DNA from: Diphasiastrum complanatum | Lineage: Eukaryota; Streptophyta; Lycopodiopsida; Lycopodiales; Lycopodiaceae | Assembly: GCA_029204225.1 (NCBI GenBank) | Contig: MU834942.1 | Location: forward strand, 1-42,988 | Direction: 5' to 3' | DNA length: 42,988 bases | Shown: in pieces, positions 34,039 through 42,988 of the stretch | How the letters are laid out: each line of letters opens with the position of its first letter | Position numbering within the stretch: position 1 is the first letter of the stretch | Position numbers and translations under genes: made by a program | Notes under the pieces: model-generated | Databases searched by the model: none | Told to the model about the DNA's origin: nothing | The model's input: only the letters and a program-made list of their open reading frames with translations

Positions 34039-34689
34039 TCCCAAGAAGTAAATACATTGTCCAACAATGAGGATTATGTCGTTGTCCATACCCATAATGT
34101 ATTTGTTTTTCTAAATGGTATTGTTTTAAATATGGCAACAAATACAGCGACAGGCATGCAAATGTTTTTCCTTCAGATAGCTATGACTAGCAGCACATAA
34201 AATCGTTTACGGGGAATTTCTCTGCAATACATGCAAAATATGGAGTACTAATACATGATGGGCTCAAGTCTTCTACGATCATAGGACTGGGTGTTTTCTT
34301 TTACGATCACATGTATGAAGTTCCAAAGAAGAACTTTGGGACTGGCAAATTATTGCCTCTTTCTGAGCCTACAATCGATTCTCACGATTGGCCTTATGTT
34401 GATGAATTGACCATCGAATTGACAAAAGTCCAACTCGTCAAAGAGATTACGATGAATATGAAGCCAACATTCGGATCCAAGCGTGTTTACACTGAGGTAA
34501 TAGAATGAAGCAACAATAATCTCAAGTAAAATATCTTTGACATTCAAATATGTAAGACTTACAATGCGAAAGTATACTTCTATCAGCAATTGCCGTGTCC
34601 AACAAAATATCTCTATGCATGTAGACGTGTTGCACTTTGGCTAGGTAATCTCTGTTGCAATCGATTTTGAATTCGTGAATTCTTCCTCT
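34039..34689. other. Middle of the right minus-strand unit, decayed
   Basis: Contains frames on both strands (plus 34311-34508, KKNFGTGKLLPLSEPTIDSH). None is long or has a recognisable domain. It may hold lost exons or introns of the minus-strand gene. Confidence 0.3.
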
Positions 34690-34875
34690 CTAATGGTGCT
34701 CTTTGTTGTCATGTTTTCTCTTTGCAACCCTATGAATACCTTTACCAGAGGGTTGCATATATACCCAATCAAGAGTCGAAAATGTCGTAAACACCCAATG
34801 GTCATTGGAGTCTTTGATTGGTGCAACAACAGAGTTTAATTGAATCTTTGTTCTTCTTGGTTGACTAGAAGTCAT
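34690..34875 (-). CDS. First exon of an unknown transposon gene
   Basis: Opens MTSSQPRRTKIQLNSVVAPI and runs through HWVFTTFSTLDWVYMQPSGK to KRKHDNKEHH and a stop. The next codons in frame (REEEFTNSKSIATEIT) still look coding, so the stop is probably a mutation. The N-terminus is basic. A TATA-like TGTATTATACAC lies about 50 bp above the ATG on the minus strand. It sits where a leftward gene of the element would start. Function unknown. Confidence 0.35.
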   Translation of the reverse strand: MTSSQPRRTKIQLNSVVAPIKDSNDHWVFTTFSTLDWVYMQPSGKGIHRVAKRKHDNKEHH

Positions 34876-35261
34876 GATCTATGAAAAGACAATGTGTCTG
34901 GTCTTGAGTTAGAGAGTGTATAATACAGAGGAAAGATTGCCTATGTCAATATGGAGAATGAGTTGAGTGGGAGGTCGTTTAGAGAGAGAGAGAGAGAGAG
35001 AGAGTATAGGTTGTATAGGTTGAATATTTTGAATGAGTAGATAAACTAGCAATTAGGTGCAGGTATGTTGGGTGTTAATAGCTATGTGATAGGTGTAGTT
35101 AGCCTCCCATGTAGAGTTAATGTAGGGTTAATGCTACAGGTGTACTTAGTGGTCCCACATTTGATTTAATCTACACCATGCAATTTGCCATGTCATATGG
35201 GCCATTGCTACTCAATTGTCATTCTTTTATTGGCACACGTGTCGTCATTAACACTAATCAT
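34876..35261. other. Right subterminal region of the transposon
   Basis: Contains a short GA tract (34981-35004) and no gene. The last part shares ACTAATCATGATTAGTG with the left subterminal region in inverted orientation. Confidence 0.45.
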
Positions 35262-35304
35262 GATTAGTGAAGAGGCCCTTTTTGAGTCCAAAAAGGGCCC
35301 TAAT
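35262..35304. repeat. Right terminal inverted repeat
   Basis: GAAGAGGCCCTTTTTGAGTC then CAAAAAGGGCCCTAAT; inverted partner of 27736-27775. It ends next to GCATACCCCC, the recombinase coding flank. Confidence 0.75.
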
Positions 35305-35640
35305 GCATACCCCCAGATTCCTTACATACCATGAGAAAGAATTTGCAAAGAATTTGTCCAAGTTTTTGTAGCGGAATCTCTTCAATCTTCCTTGAACAGT
35401 CCATATGACAATGAGCCTTGCATGCATCAAATCTATTCCGACACCATGATTCGATTCGAGCGCTGGGATTTTCTGAATTTTTGATGAAATGATCCCATTT
35501 TTGCTTTTCCAAAGGAATAAACTCCGTAGGTTTAACATGAAATTGAGACCAACCTAACATCAACACAACTTTCCATGTACAACACAATTTCCATGCACGC
35601 AGATGATACAGGTTGAGCAAGCTTATCGACACAGACTCAT
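35305..35640 (-). pseudogene. Crypton-type tyrosine recombinase gene, 5' part
   Basis: The minus-strand frame reads GWSQFHVKPTEFIPLEKQKW, then WCRNRFDACKAHC, then IPLQKLGQILCKFFLMVCKE and SGGM at the transposon edge. In DUF3504/Crypton recombinases the N-terminal core begins with just such a helix pattern (L..LL..FF.EV.K..G), and the next residues continue at 27735 (RKRHDSG...). The exact start is unclear: a possible acceptor TGATGTTAG lies just before GWSQF, so an upstream exon may be missing. No stop within this part. Confidence 0.6.
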
Positions 35641-36287
35641 GTCCTTTCTAGTTTGTGAGAGCTTTCTTTTCTGACTTTTAGATTGTTTCCCATGATTGAG
35701 ATTTTCTTTATTGTTGTCATGCATATCCTCATGAAAACGAACAGAGGAACCCATCATATGAACGTTCATAGCTGTAGGAGCTTGTTGCATAATAGGAAAA
35801 CGAACGGAAGACGGAAGAGAGACGGGAAGAGATGTCTATGGTTTTCAAAAGAGAGACTGGAAGAGATCTCTTTCAAAAAACACCGTTGTCCGCAAATTCC
35901 GCTCGGTAGTTACTGACCACCATTTGCCCGGTAGCGGGCCCGCTCACGCCCGTTACCTTGTCCATTATGGAAATACAGCATGAGCAGGTCATATGAGTGG
36001 TCAGTGGACCCCCATAGCTCAGCCATTGTTGAGACAGAGTAGCTGCAAGGAATACTTACAAGTTGGTACTATTTATTAGCCGTGTGCAAACCTGCCTGGT
36101 CCCTGCTACATGCTAAGGGCTCGCTGCAAGCCTAAAGGAGGTGTCTGCTAAGATCCAAAATTGGAGGCTTTTTGAATTCAGTATATAGGTGCAACCGTGC
36201 TGCAAAGCAGCCATCACACTCCTTCGTTTGCATTACTGCATCAGGTGTATGTGCTACGCTGCTACTCAAGCTTGAGTCTGGTGATAT
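35641..36287. other. Upstream region of copy B
   Basis: No gene before the copy B start. CAGCCATCACACTCCTT near 36208 and surrounding DNA match the upstream region of copy A. A TATA-like CAGTATATAGG is at about 36179-36189, roughly 100 bp above the ATG. Confidence 0.45.
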
Positions 36288-38143
36288 ATGCAGATGGCGA
36301 ACCGGACAGTCTTTTGGAATGCTGGAAGTGCAAATCTGTTGGACGGCACAGAGATGGTGTTAAGAGAGAAGCCCAAACCATCCGCGGGGCATGTTGTGGT
36401 CCGCATGACAACTAGACCCGTTTATGTGGAAGAATTCGTGGGTTTGGAGCTCCGTTCTGTGTACAGCAGGAAGGTCGTCGTTGGAATAGATGGCTGTGGT
36501 TTGGTTGAAGAGGTAATAATGTCGTATGCCGCACTATCAGGGAGCACACTGATATATTATCGTGTGATAACACGGATCGTTCTCATAGCCTATTGATGCC
36601 CATGTAATACATTGCCTTCCTGAATAGTGGCATTTACTGCAATCCATCCAGCTTCAACTATTCTTCTTTTGCATGGTACATACATATAAGTAGGGATGCA
36701 AAACAAATGAATCAATTGTTTTGGGCTTGCAGCTTACGTATGTAGGCATAGCAGAACCTTCAAAATAGCCAGATAGATGATTTAGTGCGTTTTCAGTTCA
36801 TTCTGAATCAATAAGAAGTGTCTACTTGCCTTTAAATTTGTTGGACCTTGCTTTCTTACATTATTGCTCTTGGGGTAGCACCCACACGAAACCTGCCAGA
36901 TTAATTGCATTACATGTAATTTCAGCTTGGCGAAGGAGCCTCAAAGTTCAACCTTGGCCAGAGAGTGCATCCGTTTTTCGTAAGCTCCCTATATGATGAA
37001 CAGGGGGAAGGGTCCTGGCAGGACTACACTGTAGTACCTGAGGAAGATCTGCTAGCTGTCCCAGATTCCATCCCGAACGAAGTTGCTGCGCAACTGGAGA
37101 ATGCTTGGACTGCATACGCTCTTGTTCTGGATCTCGGTCTTCCAGAAGGGGAATATTTATTGCAAACAGCTGCAGGCTCCAGTATCGGAAGGTGAGAACG
37201 ATTTGTGCTGCTAGCAGTAATCTTATACAGATTAATTGCCATTCGTATGCAAGGTTTTAATTTTTCAACATCTGTGGTCTGAATGAAAAACGTGTTGCCT
37301 TTCTTACCTTTCTTAACTTGGATACAACTGATACACGAGATGTCTACGTTGCACAAGATTAGGTGGGTAATACGGCTTGCAAAACGATGGGGTTTGAAGT
37401 CTATTAACATTGTGAGACGTGATGAGGTGAAGGAAGAACTCAAAGATCTGGGTGCGGACGAGGTTATTAACTCCACTACAGAGGGTATTAACTCCACTAC
37501 CTGATTTATTATTTGTGAGCTATTTAATCTGTGAAACTTCCATTTACTGTCATGTATTGTGGTGATATTTCCCAGTTTTTGTCTAGCAAGAAACTGTTTC
37601 TAGCATCTTGAAATAAAGGTGAATTTTTGCAACATCATGAAAAATATTCAGAATTTGTAAATCTGAATGTTCATATCTGAGCACATGTAATAGTAGCTGA
37701 ACTGCTTTTGTATCCTTAGTTTGAACAGTTTGACCTTCGAACAACTGATGTTCTCAAAACTTTGATTTTATAACTCGTTTCCTTATTTGCTCTCCACTTT
37801 AGTTGATGTAACAGAAGTACACTATATTATTTGTAGATATAGAAGATTCAGAACTGAACGTCGAGGGTGCTGAATCTAACCATATAGACAGGCTACCCAA
37901 GTTGTCTGTTTACTGTATATGAGAATTCACCATACTGACTGCTGCCGCTATTCATGTGAGTTGTTGGTTTACTGATTAAAAGAGTTTACCATAGTAACTA
38001 CTGCATCTATGCATTTGACAAGTTGAGAGGGGATGTATTTCAGATATAGTTGCCAGGGTGAAGGAAATCACGGGAGGAAAAGGTGTTTATGTTGGTATTG
38101 ATTGTGTGGGAGGACCCATAAGTAAGGTAAATCTCTCTCTATC

Positions 38144-38181
<38 letters not shown>

Positions 38182-39099
38182 ATTCCAAATTTTTGAGGGA
38201 TTCTCAGATTATTGCATAAGCTAGTTCGCATGTAGGAACCCAACCATCGTCAATGGACATCAAGCCAAATCAAAATTCAAAATGCTTCTTGATCTCCATT
38301 GCTGGTGCATATACAGATTATCTCTCTCGCTTGCCCCCCCAATTGTAGGGCTGTTATGAGCACCCTTTCAGATTATCGTTTCCAAGCACTGGTATTATGC
38401 CATTATCTCAAAACTTGGCATCCTCTCAACGGATGGAAAAAGTTGGTTTTGTTTCACAATTTGCTTTACAATAAAAATTGCGCAAGCCACATGTTAGCCA
38501 CACCGCCTGGGTTTCCAAGCGCGGCGTTGCGCCTTTCACATCGACATCCGACTTAAAGATTAGCTGGTTTTGATTCATAATTTTCCTGCAAAAAAAATTT
38601 CACAACCCAGATGATCGTCCAAACTATCAAGGCCAGTCAACTAATAGTAGAAAGCTTGAATGTAGACACAAAGTCGTGTTTTTCCGTCACTACATGCACT
38701 CTCTCTCACATCTCCAATTTTTGTACTTGTTCCATTTTGTAGTAAATGTAGTTTTTGTTGTTGTTTTGGACTGGAGCTTGTTTCATCAGACAAACGAGGA
38801 CACACAATAGGAAATAAACAAAAAAATTTCTATCTCAAACTCTCACCATATTATGTGTGCTTTATCTTGCGAAAACTTTGGAAATACATGTTCGCCCCTT
38901 CAAGATAAACTTTTCCATCTCTCTATAATTCCTTTGAAACATGTCAGAGTGGAAGATCAGCAATCCTTCTCAAATAGAGTCCTCATTTGTGGGTTCTATA
39001 TTTTATAAATTCTTATCTCCCTTGTAAAGCATTTTACTGATTATAGACTGATATGGGGGGTTCTAAACTCTCATTTTCGACATGGCATTTGAATAGCAT

Positions 39100-39151
<52 letters not shown>

Positions 39152-39720
39152 TTTCCTTAAAATATCTTTTAGATTTTACTCATGGAATTACCAACGCTTG
39201 CAGGTGTATTACTTTTTAGGTTCTCCTTAAATTCTCATTTTCACATCCAGTTTTTAATGTAGATGTATATTACGCCAAGTTTATCAATCATCTACACATA
39301 TATCCTTTCCCATTTTTTTGAAGAATTTATTCTTCTTTCATTGTAGTTCTTTCTTAAAGACTCACTAAATCTATAGTTGCTAAAGACGAAGTGGTTGTAT
39401 ATGTACAGAAGGTGGCTTCATGCATTCGTGATGGAGGACAAATGCTGGCAATTGGTACTTTGGAAAGTGAAGAGTTTATCATCTCTTTAATTGACTTATT
39501 TAGAGGAATACAATTGAAAAATTGGGATATATTACCTCATTGTATTCAAGCAAAGGACTTGCGAGATAAGGAAGTTATGGAAGTTCTCAAGTTATTTGAA
39601 CAAAAGATTCTTGAATCAAGGCCCATATGGAAAAAGTTCCCATTGAAAAACTTCAAAGAAGCCATACTTGAAGTCCAAGCTAGTCGGGGAAGACAAGGAA
39701 TTGTGATGATGACATCTTGA
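36288..39720 (+). CDS. Enoyl reductase / quinone oxidoreductase-like MDR protein, copy B (5 exons)
   Basis: Exons 36288-36512, 36926-37191, 37363-37484, 38044-38126 and 39409-39720, all GT-AG, phases 0, 2, 1 and 0. The protein has 335 codons, open throughout. GroES-like N-terminus (MQMANRT), EEDLLAVPDSIPNE, NAWTAYALVLD, the NAD(P) glycine motif AAGSSIGR at residues 157-164, INIVRRDE from 178, KEITGGKGVYVGIDCVGG ending at 228, and the C-terminal Rossmann part from DGGQMLAIGTLES to the end (GIVMMTS). About 80% identical to copy A by eye in exons 1 and 5. Family role: NAD(P)H-dependent reduction of an enoyl thioester or quinone; the substrate is not predictable. The exon 3 donor region carries a short duplication that copy A lacks. 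Its intact frame suggests it is in use, but no expression evidence is visible. Confidence 0.85.
38132..38179. repeat. (CT)n microsatellite just after exon 4 of copy B
   Basis: A slightly interrupted CT tract starting a few bases inside intron 4, at the same position as the AG tract at 4305-4390 in copy A (opposite strand). Confidence 0.95.
39109..39148. repeat. (CT)n microsatellite in intron 4 of copy B
   Basis: CT tract about 260 bp upstream of exon 5. The flanking sequence (AAAATATCTTTTAGATTTT) matches copy A next to its tract at 2294-2390, where the tract has grown and gained a TG part. Confidence 0.95.
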
Positions 39721-40904
39721 CTCATTGCAAAACATGTGACCATGTCTTTGGTGCGAGCGAGAAAGTCTTTGGGCTTGAATCAAACATGATGTTGGATGAA
39801 GTTTATGTGCACTTGAAGCAAAGTAGCAAAGCTCACATTTGACCAATAATAGCTCACCACCGCTTGAATTTGTCAAATCATCTACATGCAAAATAGTGAG
39901 CAAAATCTTACATTCACACTTGAGAATGGAAAGACATGGATTGGTTTCACTTTTTGCTATTCTAATATAAGTGTAGGGTTAGGAAACATATGCATCTCCA
40001 ATGCATAACATTATCCTAGACAATTAATTGAAGTACATCTGAATGGCCAATGGTATAGCCTCAATCAATATATCATTTGTAAGTTACTGGTCCAAGGGTT
40101 CTTGTAGTAATGGCTTTGCATGTTGCTTTAGAAGCTAGACAAAATGACATACATAAGTGCATCTTCTTTTTCCCGAGAAATTGCATTGAATTTTATTGAA
40201 GTCTCAACATTTTAGAATAGATTAGATTGTAAGAGTAAAATGAAACAATGTTAGCAAGAGAGAGAGGGAGAGGGAGAGGGAGAGGGAGGGAGAGAGAGAG
40301 AGGAGAGGGAGAGGGAGAGGGAGAGGGAGGGGGGGTTATATTGCTCACATCATTTGATTCTAATGTACCATAATCACACACTTTTTGAATAATTATACAT
40401 TGAGCATTGAGTTTTCCTCTTTTTGTGGAAACCTTTAAGTTATCATTCACCTCTTGTAGTTTTCTGTTACAAAAGTGCATATAACCTACTAGAACTCACC
40501 CTCCTACACTTCCAAGTTTTCAAATAGTTCTTGTAGTTTTCCGTTACAAAACTTGACTTATACCCCTCACCCTACAATAAATAGTTGTCAAACACCATGA
40601 ACTACTTCACATGTCACAATCGGAGTGCTTGGGCCCTCCCGAGGTTATTAATTCCTTGAATGGAACTTTGAGCCATAAACTATGTGAAAGATTCCAAATG
40701 ATTAATATTGGATGTGAACGTAACATTGGCATGAGTAATAACACATGCACAAAAGGAGGTTGAAGATAGAGAACTCAAGACTTCACAACACACTATAATT
40801 AGCATGGTGAAAAGTATAAAATACAAAGAATAGTGAGATTAGGGTTTGGACTAGTCTATAATTAAGTTAGTTGTATATGTGTATATATATATAAACACAT
40901 ATAT

Positions 40905-40949
<45 letters not shown>

Positions 40950-41964
40950 ACCAAAGGAGAACTTTGATCTTGAATTTTGGCTAATGCAATTTGAATTATC
41001 ATATACTATTATGTTAATCATTGTTTGCACATATCGACATTCAAACATGCACTTTAAAAAACAAAGTTGCTATATAGCATAACCAACAAAAGCAAAACAA
41101 ATAAAAGTGGGCAGCCTAAACACGTAAACAACGTCCTTGTTGTTTAGTAAAGTTCATACTAAAAATGAATGAGCATAACACATTTGATCACACAATATGC
41201 AATGATACATTTGGGGAAGTTGTATTCATAAACGGACACATCATGCTTGCTCAAATTTTCACCAAGCTAAAAAATGTGATCCTCTGCTAATGTCAAATTT
41301 TCTAGTTTAGTTGAGTACAAATCACTCAATTGTGGCATAAAATTGAGTGACATTACAAAACTTGATGAAAGGATAGTCACAACATCATTATATTAAATTT
41401 CATTTAGTCACTTGTTGATTTCATAATTAGATTCCTTATAGTATTGCTAGGCTTATTTGTATTGCAAGATGCTTTAGAAATCAAAGCTTGTGATGCTAGG
41501 GTAAAACGAGTGAGATATTCTTAGGAAGTGATTCCACAAAACACTGTCTCAATTAATTTTGGACTTTCCCTAAACTCCATTTTCAAAAATGGGACTCGAG
41601 AATTTATAGCACACCAGGTTAAACATATTTTTGATATAATTAATACTTTGATTAATCCATCTAAATTGGTATCATCTAACAATAAAAACATCATTCAAAT
41701 TGACAATACTTTCAGTATAACTGCAACAACATGATGACTAGTGTCTAAATATATTCAAACATCTTATGCGATATTTTGAAACTGATTTTGAATCTCACAT
41801 TCAAATGAAAATATTCAAACATCTTATAAGACATTGAACAAACATCCATAACAACTGGTTTTGAAAATGAGTTTGTCTATTATATTGTGGAAAATGGCGG
41901 TAACAACCCCTACCGCTTGGGGCATTTACAATCTATTACAAAATATATGCATCTATGCATTGCC
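39721..41964. other. Non-coding region right of copy B
   Basis: The first part is probably the 3' untranslated region of copy B. A purine-rich GAGAGGGAGAGG tract runs 40256-40335 and an AC tract with TATA flanks 40877-40947. A short plus-strand frame at 41528-41734 has no family match and is not called. No gene supported. Confidence 0.45.
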
Positions 41965-42785
41965 CTAAGTATTATCTGAACCTGAATCTAATTCCACATC
42001 GTCAAGACCCACATCCCTCAACTGCGGTTCTTTGGAAGATTGGATTTCAGAACCCGACTGCAAAGATCTTACAACATCGAGATAAGACTTAGTCACCCCG
42101 ATGTTTTCTGGAGTGTCGATGCATATAAGTTTGCCACCCATGACATTTAATAATGTCACCACACAGTAAGATAATATGAACAAGCAGACCGACCATTCAG
42201 GAGCAGAGAAAGACTCGTCGTGCTTGTTTTCTACCTCCAGATAGAGTTGGAGCTGAGGATGGTGCCGGTTTTGTCTCAGAGAATAATACCACTTCTGTTC
42301 CTCTTGGCTCACTAACTACGGCCGTGGCAATTTCAGTTGTCTCCATCATTGTTTCTTCACGTTCTCGCATCATTTCATGCAAGTTTTGAAGAGCAATCAT
42401 CCCATCGAGTAAATTTCCATGATATCTACACAATACAACAGTTGAGTCATGAATTTCGGGTGCCTCCATATAATGCACTATATCCGAACAAGACAGAACA
42501 AAATGGCGTTCTTCTCCATTAGAACCCCCGGGTCATGAATTCAACCCTTTCAATCAACATGGTGTCAGGCATTATAATTGCCCGCACCACACCTATAGTT
42601 TCAACATCCTCCATCGAAAATTCAGGCTCACCAACCGATACTTTGGAGACAACGACAAAGACTTTCATGTACTGGCCACTAGAACTAGGCTTCTGAACAA
42701 TTATCCATGCCTTTGTAAAGAAAATTCGATTTGCATCACCAACGGGCATAGGACTGTCTCTTCTGCTTGCGTAGAAAGCTTGCAA
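41965..42785 (-). pseudogene. Unknown spliced gene with a frameshift
   Basis: Minus strand. The 42519-42785 part reads LQAFYASRRDSPMPVGDANR, then GQYMKVFVVVSKVSVGEPEF. At a run of five G (about 42527) the frame shifts and continues GSNGEERHFVLSCSDIVHYM, then EIHDSTVVLCRYHGNLLDGM. An intron at 42108-42234 (GTAGAA...CTCCAG) then joins PTLSG to ENIGVTKSYLDVVRSLQSGS in phase, ending in the acidic DVGLDDVELDSGSDNT and a stop at 41965. No domain recognised. Apart from the G-run it looks well kept; an upstream exon probably lies beyond 42785. It could be a host gene with a sequencing error or a transposon protein. Confidence 0.4.
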
Positions 42786-42840
42786 ACACTCATCATATAA
42801 ACAACATTAGTATGAGAAGACGAAAACATAAAGTTTTGAA

Positions 42841-42843
<3 letters not shown>

Positions 42844-42881
<38 letters not shown>
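42844..42881. repeat. (TA)n microsatellite
   Basis: About 19 TA units followed by TATATATG-rich sequence to 42950. The remainder of the window is AT-rich without a gene. Confidence 0.95.
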
Positions 42882-42884
<3 letters not shown>

Positions 42885-42988
42885 ATATATGAAAGTATAT
42901 ATATGAGTTTATGACAGTATATATATATGAATATATAACCATATATTATCTCATATGTGATTAAGGTTTTTAAATGCGAAAAAATGTA

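Larger units (their letters stand above)
27736..35304. mobile_element. 7.57-kb DNA transposon with GGGCCC inverted termini
   Basis: Left end ATTAGGGCCCTTTTTGAACT and right end (reverse complement) ATTAGGGCCCTTTTTGGACT match; the match goes on through CAAAAGGGCCTCTTC and, after a small gap, TAATCATNATTAGTGTNAATG. Each end is itself almost a palindrome. Removal of 27736-35304 plus one GC joins the recombinase frame on both sides (...GGM|RKRH...). The target duplication is therefore 2 bp (GC) if the inverted repeat is taken to its end; GCAT is also possible. Genes inside run in both directions. The superfamily is not assigned: the ends do not fit CACTA, Mutator or hAT. Confidence 0.72.

Noticed and set aside
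27739-35300. PIF/Harbinger element with a TTA/TAA target duplication
   Set aside because: The flanks are TTA on the left and TAA on the right of the plus strand, which is an inverted pair and not a direct repeat. The recombinase joint places the border further out.
37024-37497. 157-codon minus-strand frame
   Set aside because: Antisense shadow across exons 2 and 3 of copy B; the sense strand has splice sites and conserved motifs.
1-42988. tRNA, rRNA or snRNA genes
   Set aside because: No cloverleaf, rRNA or snRNA signature was noticed by eye; a tRNAscan-SE and Infernal run would be needed to exclude them.

Overview
This window looks like nuclear DNA of a land plant. It is AT-rich, it carries short-intron genes with GT-AG splice sites, and it is full of Ty1/copia LTR retrotransposons primed by initiator-methionine tRNA, other decayed transposons, and long GA/CT, TA and AC microsatellites. 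I cannot name the species. A repeat-rich lineage such as a fern, lycophyte or gymnosperm is a guess. Nothing bacterial or organellar was seen.

Only two genes look intact. They are five-exon copies of one medium-chain dehydrogenase/reductase of the enoyl reductase / quinone oxidoreductase type: copy A on the minus strand (1676-6243) and copy B on the plus strand (36288-39720). Their exon lengths match (225, 266, 122, 83 and 312 bp, 335 codons), their introns and upstream DNA are related, and they point away from each other. They form an inverted duplication whose 30-kb centre is almost all mobile DNA.

Left part of the centre (about 7-22 kb): a Helitron-like remnant is cut by an LTR (7538). 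An old plus-strand copia element follows (pol at 13221-21152), split first by a 1.2-kb insertion (14485-15701) and then by a 4.6-kb minus-strand copia element (15749-20351) that still has both LTRs, its primer-binding site and a 5-bp target duplication. Middle part (22-26.5 kb): a 24-bp minisatellite, a kelch/F-box-like fragment and a copia gag fragment.

Right part of the centre (26.6-35.6 kb), the most unusual region: a decayed Crypton-type (DUF3504-like) tyrosine recombinase gene on the minus strand is split by a 7.57-kb element with inverted, nearly palindromic GGGCCC ends (27736-35304). If the element is excised on paper, leaving one GC dinucleotide, the recombinase reading frame rejoins. 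The element holds a decayed transposase-like gene, a second plus-strand coding region, a minus-strand reading frame that opens with a copy of the histone H3 tail (MARTKQT), further minus-strand remnants, and an array of ~70-bp units made of W-box palindromes. Right of copy B there is repeat-rich DNA and a spliced but frameshifted unknown gene (41965-42785).
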